In this document: one piece after another, positions 61,988-64,000 of the stretch
Layout of the letters: the number at the start of each line of letters is the position of its first letter
Numbering within the stretch: the stretch's first letter is position 1
Assembly (NCBI RefSeq): GCF_004345245.1
Contig: NZ_SLUQ01000013.1
Coordinates: 94,658-158,657, forward strand
Direction of reading: 5' to 3'
Length of the DNA: 64,000 nucleotides
Source of the DNA: Rhizobium sp. BK251
GTDB lineage: Bacteria; Pseudomonadota; Alphaproteobacteria; Rhizobiales; Rhizobiaceae
The notes under the pieces: model-generated
Database searches by the model: none
What the model saw: the letters and a program-made list of their open reading frames with translations, nothing else
What the model was told of the DNA's origin: nothing
Made by a program: the position numbers and the translations under genes

Positions 61988-63040
61988 CTATTCGTCGAGA
62001 CCGAAGGCGACGACCGAGGATCCGGAAAAGCGGAAGGTGACGTCATCGTTGGCGGCTTCCAGTCGCTTTGTCGATCGCACCTGCAAGGGCGCTGCCAACC
62101 CTTCGACGCCGATCGCGACCTGTTCGATTTCGCCCATGAGCGAACGGTCAAGCAACTTGCCGCTGCGATGGCCGCTTGACTCGCCAAGTTCGATATCCTG
62201 CGGCCGGATATAGGCGACGGCGCTCGCTCCATCCGGCAGCGGCATGCGAAGTGGAAAGTCGCCGAGCACGGTCTCGATGCGGCCAGATCGTACCTTTCCC
62301 GGCACTTTGTTGTAGGCGGCAAAGAACTCGGCGGCATAGGCCGAATTCGGAAAGTCGTAGAGTTCATAGCCAGAACCCGACTGGACGATCTCGCCGCCTC
62401 GCATCAGGACCACCCGGTCGCCCGACGAGAGCGCCTCCTCCGGATCGTGAGTGACGATGATCGCAGTCGTTTGCAATTCCCTCAGAAGCGAGAGCGTGTC
62501 CCGCCGCACCCTCTCGCGAAGAGCCCTGTCCAGGTTGGAAAACGGTTCGTCGAGCAGCATCACACGGGGATCGCGCGCCAGGGCGCGGGCCAACGCCACT
62601 CGCTGTTGCTCGCCGCCCGAAAGCGTATGCGGATAGCGGTCGACCATCTCCTTCAGTCCGAGCCGGTCGATCAATTCGCCTATGCGCTGGCCGGCCTTGC
62701 GCAACTCATACCGCGTCAGGCCGAATCCTATGTTCTCTTCGACCGTAAGGTGCGGAAAGAGCGCATAATCCTGGAAGACGAAGCCGATCCTGCGATGCTC
62801 GGGCTGTACGAAACCCGAGGGCCCCGCGACTTCCTCGCCATGCATCCGAACGGTTCCCGTATCCGGCGCTTCGATGCCGGCGACGATCCTGAGCAGGGTC
62901 GACTTCCCGCATCCCGAATGGCCGACCAGGCAGACGATCTCGCCCTTGCGGATAGTGAGGGAGAGATCATGCAGCGCCTTTGTCCGGCCGAACCGTCTGG
63001 ATATGTTCTTGAGATCGAGCGCCGCCGGCTTGTCATTCAT
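61988..63040 (-). CDS. Ferric iron ABC transporter ATPase (FbpC type)
   Basis: This 350-residue ATPase has Walker A GHSGCGKST, Q-loop FVFQDYALFPHLTVEENIGF, signature LSGGEQQRVALARALA, Walker B VMLLDEPFSNLD and H-loop VTHDPEEA. A C-terminal regulatory domain follows, as in FbpC. The ATG at 63040 is chosen by homology start; an upstream ATG (63079) would add 13 residues. It is encoded ahead of its binding protein and permease, after the TetR regulator gene, all on the minus strand. Confidence 0.92.
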   Translation of the reverse strand: MNDKPAALDLKNISRRFGRTKALHDLSLTIRKGEIVCLVGHSGCGKSTLLRIVAGIEAPDTGTVRMHGEEVAGPSGFVQPEHRRIGFVFQDYALFPHLTVEENIGFGLTRYELRKAGQRIGELIDRLGLKEMVDRYPHTLSGGEQQRVALARALARDPRVMLLDEPFSNLDRALRERVRRDTLSLLRELQTTAIIVTHDPEEALSSGDRVVLMRGGEIVQSGSGYELYDFPNSAYAAEFFAAYNKVPGKVRSGRIETVLGDFPLRMPLPDGASAVAYIRPQDIELGESSGHRSGKLLDRSLMGEIEQVAIGVEGLAAPLQVRSTKRLEAANDDVTFRFSGSSVVAFGLDE

Positions 63041-63130
63041 GAGATGGTCCGATTGATATGTCGCTATACAATTGTCCATCTATCCAAGACTCGAAAAGCC
63101 GGACATTGCAATCGGGGTCCAGGAAAACAG

Positions 63131-63769
63131 TCATATCACGGAGGCGCAGGCCAGCGCGGCCTCGCTGATAATCCGGATAAGCTGGCCCTCCAGCTCGGCG
63201 ACATCCTTCGCCCATCCGGCCTTTTCCCCGCGCAGCGAACGGTCGACGTCACTCGCGAGCAAGACCGGAGAGAGACAGGCGAGTTGCAGGACGACGATCA
63301 GATCGTCGCGGCTGGCTGTCGGCACCGCCCGATGGAGGGCGGTCGCAAAGCGCTGCACATGCTTCGCCATGCCGGTGTTCAGCCCCTGCCAGACTGTGGA
63401 GCCGATCTCCCGGAAATAGGAAAGTGTCAGGTGGTGCCACCCCTCCTTGTCGCGCGCCAGCGCCTGGAAGGCGGGTTCGTAGAAACAGCGGACGATCTCG
63501 GCGACGGGCGGCGGTGACGGCGAATATTGCCGCTCCACCTCGGCAAGCAGGGCATCGAACTGGTCGCTGAAGGCGTTGCTGAAGCCGCCCGTCACGGCGA
63601 CATACAGCCCCTCCTTCGATCCGAAGTGATGGGCGATGAGATTGACATTGACGCCGGCATCCCGCGCGATCTCGCGCAGGCCCGTGCCATGCAGCCCCTT
63701 CTCGGCGAAGAGGCGCTCGGCCGACTGCAGGATACGATCTCGTGGCGCTGGCTTATCACTACCAAGCAC
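63131..63769 (-). CDS. TetR-family transcriptional regulator
   Basis: This 212-residue regulator has an N-terminal helix-turn-helix (RILQSAERLFAEKGLHGTGL, then EIARDAGVNVNLIAHHFGSK) and a helical ligand domain (YFREIGSTVWQGLN region). A GTG start at 63769 is preferred because AAAGGAG lies six bases before it; an ATG at 63802 has a poorer site. It may control the iron genes downstream or the thiolase gene upstream. An iron-related TetR would be unusual next to a RirA box. Confidence 0.88.
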   Translation of the reverse strand: MLGSDKPAPRDRILQSAERLFAEKGLHGTGLREIARDAGVNVNLIAHHFGSKEGLYVAVTGGFSNAFSDQFDALLAEVERQYSPSPPPVAEIVRCFYEPAFQALARDKEGWHHLTLSYFREIGSTVWQGLNTGMAKHVQRFATALHRAVPTASRDDLIVVLQLACLSPVLLASDVDRSLRGEKAGWAKDVAELEGQLIRIISEAALACASVI

Positions 63770-63909
63770 GGCGCGCTCCTTTCGAAAGAGGATTCCGGAC
63801 ATGCCGGAGGCCGGCGATGCCGAAGGCTAACTCCACTTTCGCTACAATGTCGACCCACACCCTTGCAAGCGTTTGAAGGGATTGCGGGTCGAACCGGCCG
63901 CTTCTCCGC

Positions 63910-64000
63910 TCAGACCCTCTCCATCGCGATGGCGATGCCCTGACCGACGCCGATGCACATGGTGGAGAGGGAATAGCGGCCCCTGGTCGCGGCAAGCTCG
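63910..64000 (-). CDS. Acyl-CoA thiolase (acetyl-CoA acetyltransferase family), C-terminal fragment at window edge
   Basis: Reading leftward from the right edge, the last ~29 residues of a protein appear (ATRGRYSLSTMCIGVGQG, then IAIAMERV and a stop). The motif MCIGVGQG holds the second catalytic cysteine of thiolases. The wording resembles beta-ketoadipyl-CoA thiolase (PcaF) as well as general thiolases. The start and most of the gene lie beyond the window. It would cleave a 3-oxoacyl-CoA with CoA. The 140 bases between it and the TetR gene hold no gene. Confidence 0.8.
   Translation of the reverse strand, partial: ELAATRGRYSLSTMCIGVGQGIAIAMERV

Overview
The window is high-GC DNA from an alphaproteobacterium, most likely a member of the Rhizobiaceae (Ensifer/Sinorhizobium/Rhizobium/Shinella type). 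The grounds are the density of ABC uptake systems, a coxMNOP-like alternative oxidase cluster, a TGA-N9-TCA iron box of the RirA type, and class III cyclase and DUF2950/DUF3302 accessory genes. I see no rRNA, tRNA, replication gene, insertion sequence or CRISPR array. The dense catabolic islands with local regulators would suit a chromid or megaplasmid, but the sequence does not prove that.

Layout. (1) 1-9802, plus strand: a carbohydrate/polyol ABC importer (two permeases, a 69-aa membrane protein, two ATPases) runs into a dihydroxyacetone-kinase operon. That operon has a fused DhaK-DhaL kinase, then separate DhaL, DhaM (EIIA), HPr, a full enzyme I, an HTH protein and a second DhaK, i.e. an ATP-type and a PTS-type kinase together with their own phosphoryl-transfer chain. 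An SDR and a LacI regulator follow (to 12019). (2) 12232-17257: a small cytochrome c and a five-gene heme-copper oxidase cluster (subunits II, I, III, III, IV). (3) 17449-20730: an old-yellow-enzyme reductase, a 35-bp palindrome, a gluconate 5-dehydrogenase-like SDR and a class III adenylate cyclase. (4) 20995-26092: a ribose-type ABC importer split around a divergent promoter, with an epimerase-like SDR and a FadR-type GntR regulator. A FadR-consensus operator lies in the divergent promoter. (5) 26233-26892: a 1-Cys peroxiredoxin.

(6) 27333-39300 is the most interesting part. A LivJHMGF importer with a terminal SDR lies divergent to an IclR regulator. Downstream of the regulator are an FMN reductase, a short citrate-synthase-family protein, a class III CoA-transferase, LigB- and LigA-like extradiol dioxygenase subunits and a metal-dependent amidohydrolase. 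The same two-palindrome operator (ATTCG-N5-CGAAT type, 19-bp period) occurs in the importer/regulator divergent promoter and before the enzyme operon. This supports a single regulon for uptake and breakdown of an aromatic, possibly nitrogen-containing, compound by a route I do not recognise.

(7) 39510-49884: small and envelope or stress-related genes (a hypothetical protein, DUF2950, a large membrane TPR protein, a DUF3302-HlyD pair, SulP-STAS transporter, PPK2, AI-2E-family protein, CBS-BON protein). (8) 50024-55167: glycogen phosphorylase and phosphoketolase, a carbon and energy salvage block. (9) 55302-59087: cytochrome b561 with a catalase-like peroxidase, an alpha/beta hydrolase and a GNAT acetyltransferase. 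(10) 59110-63769, minus strand: a ferric-iron ABC importer with a RirA-like box before the binding protein, and a TetR regulator. The right edge carries the C-terminus of a thiolase.

All calls come from reading motifs and gene order. No database search or structure prediction was run.
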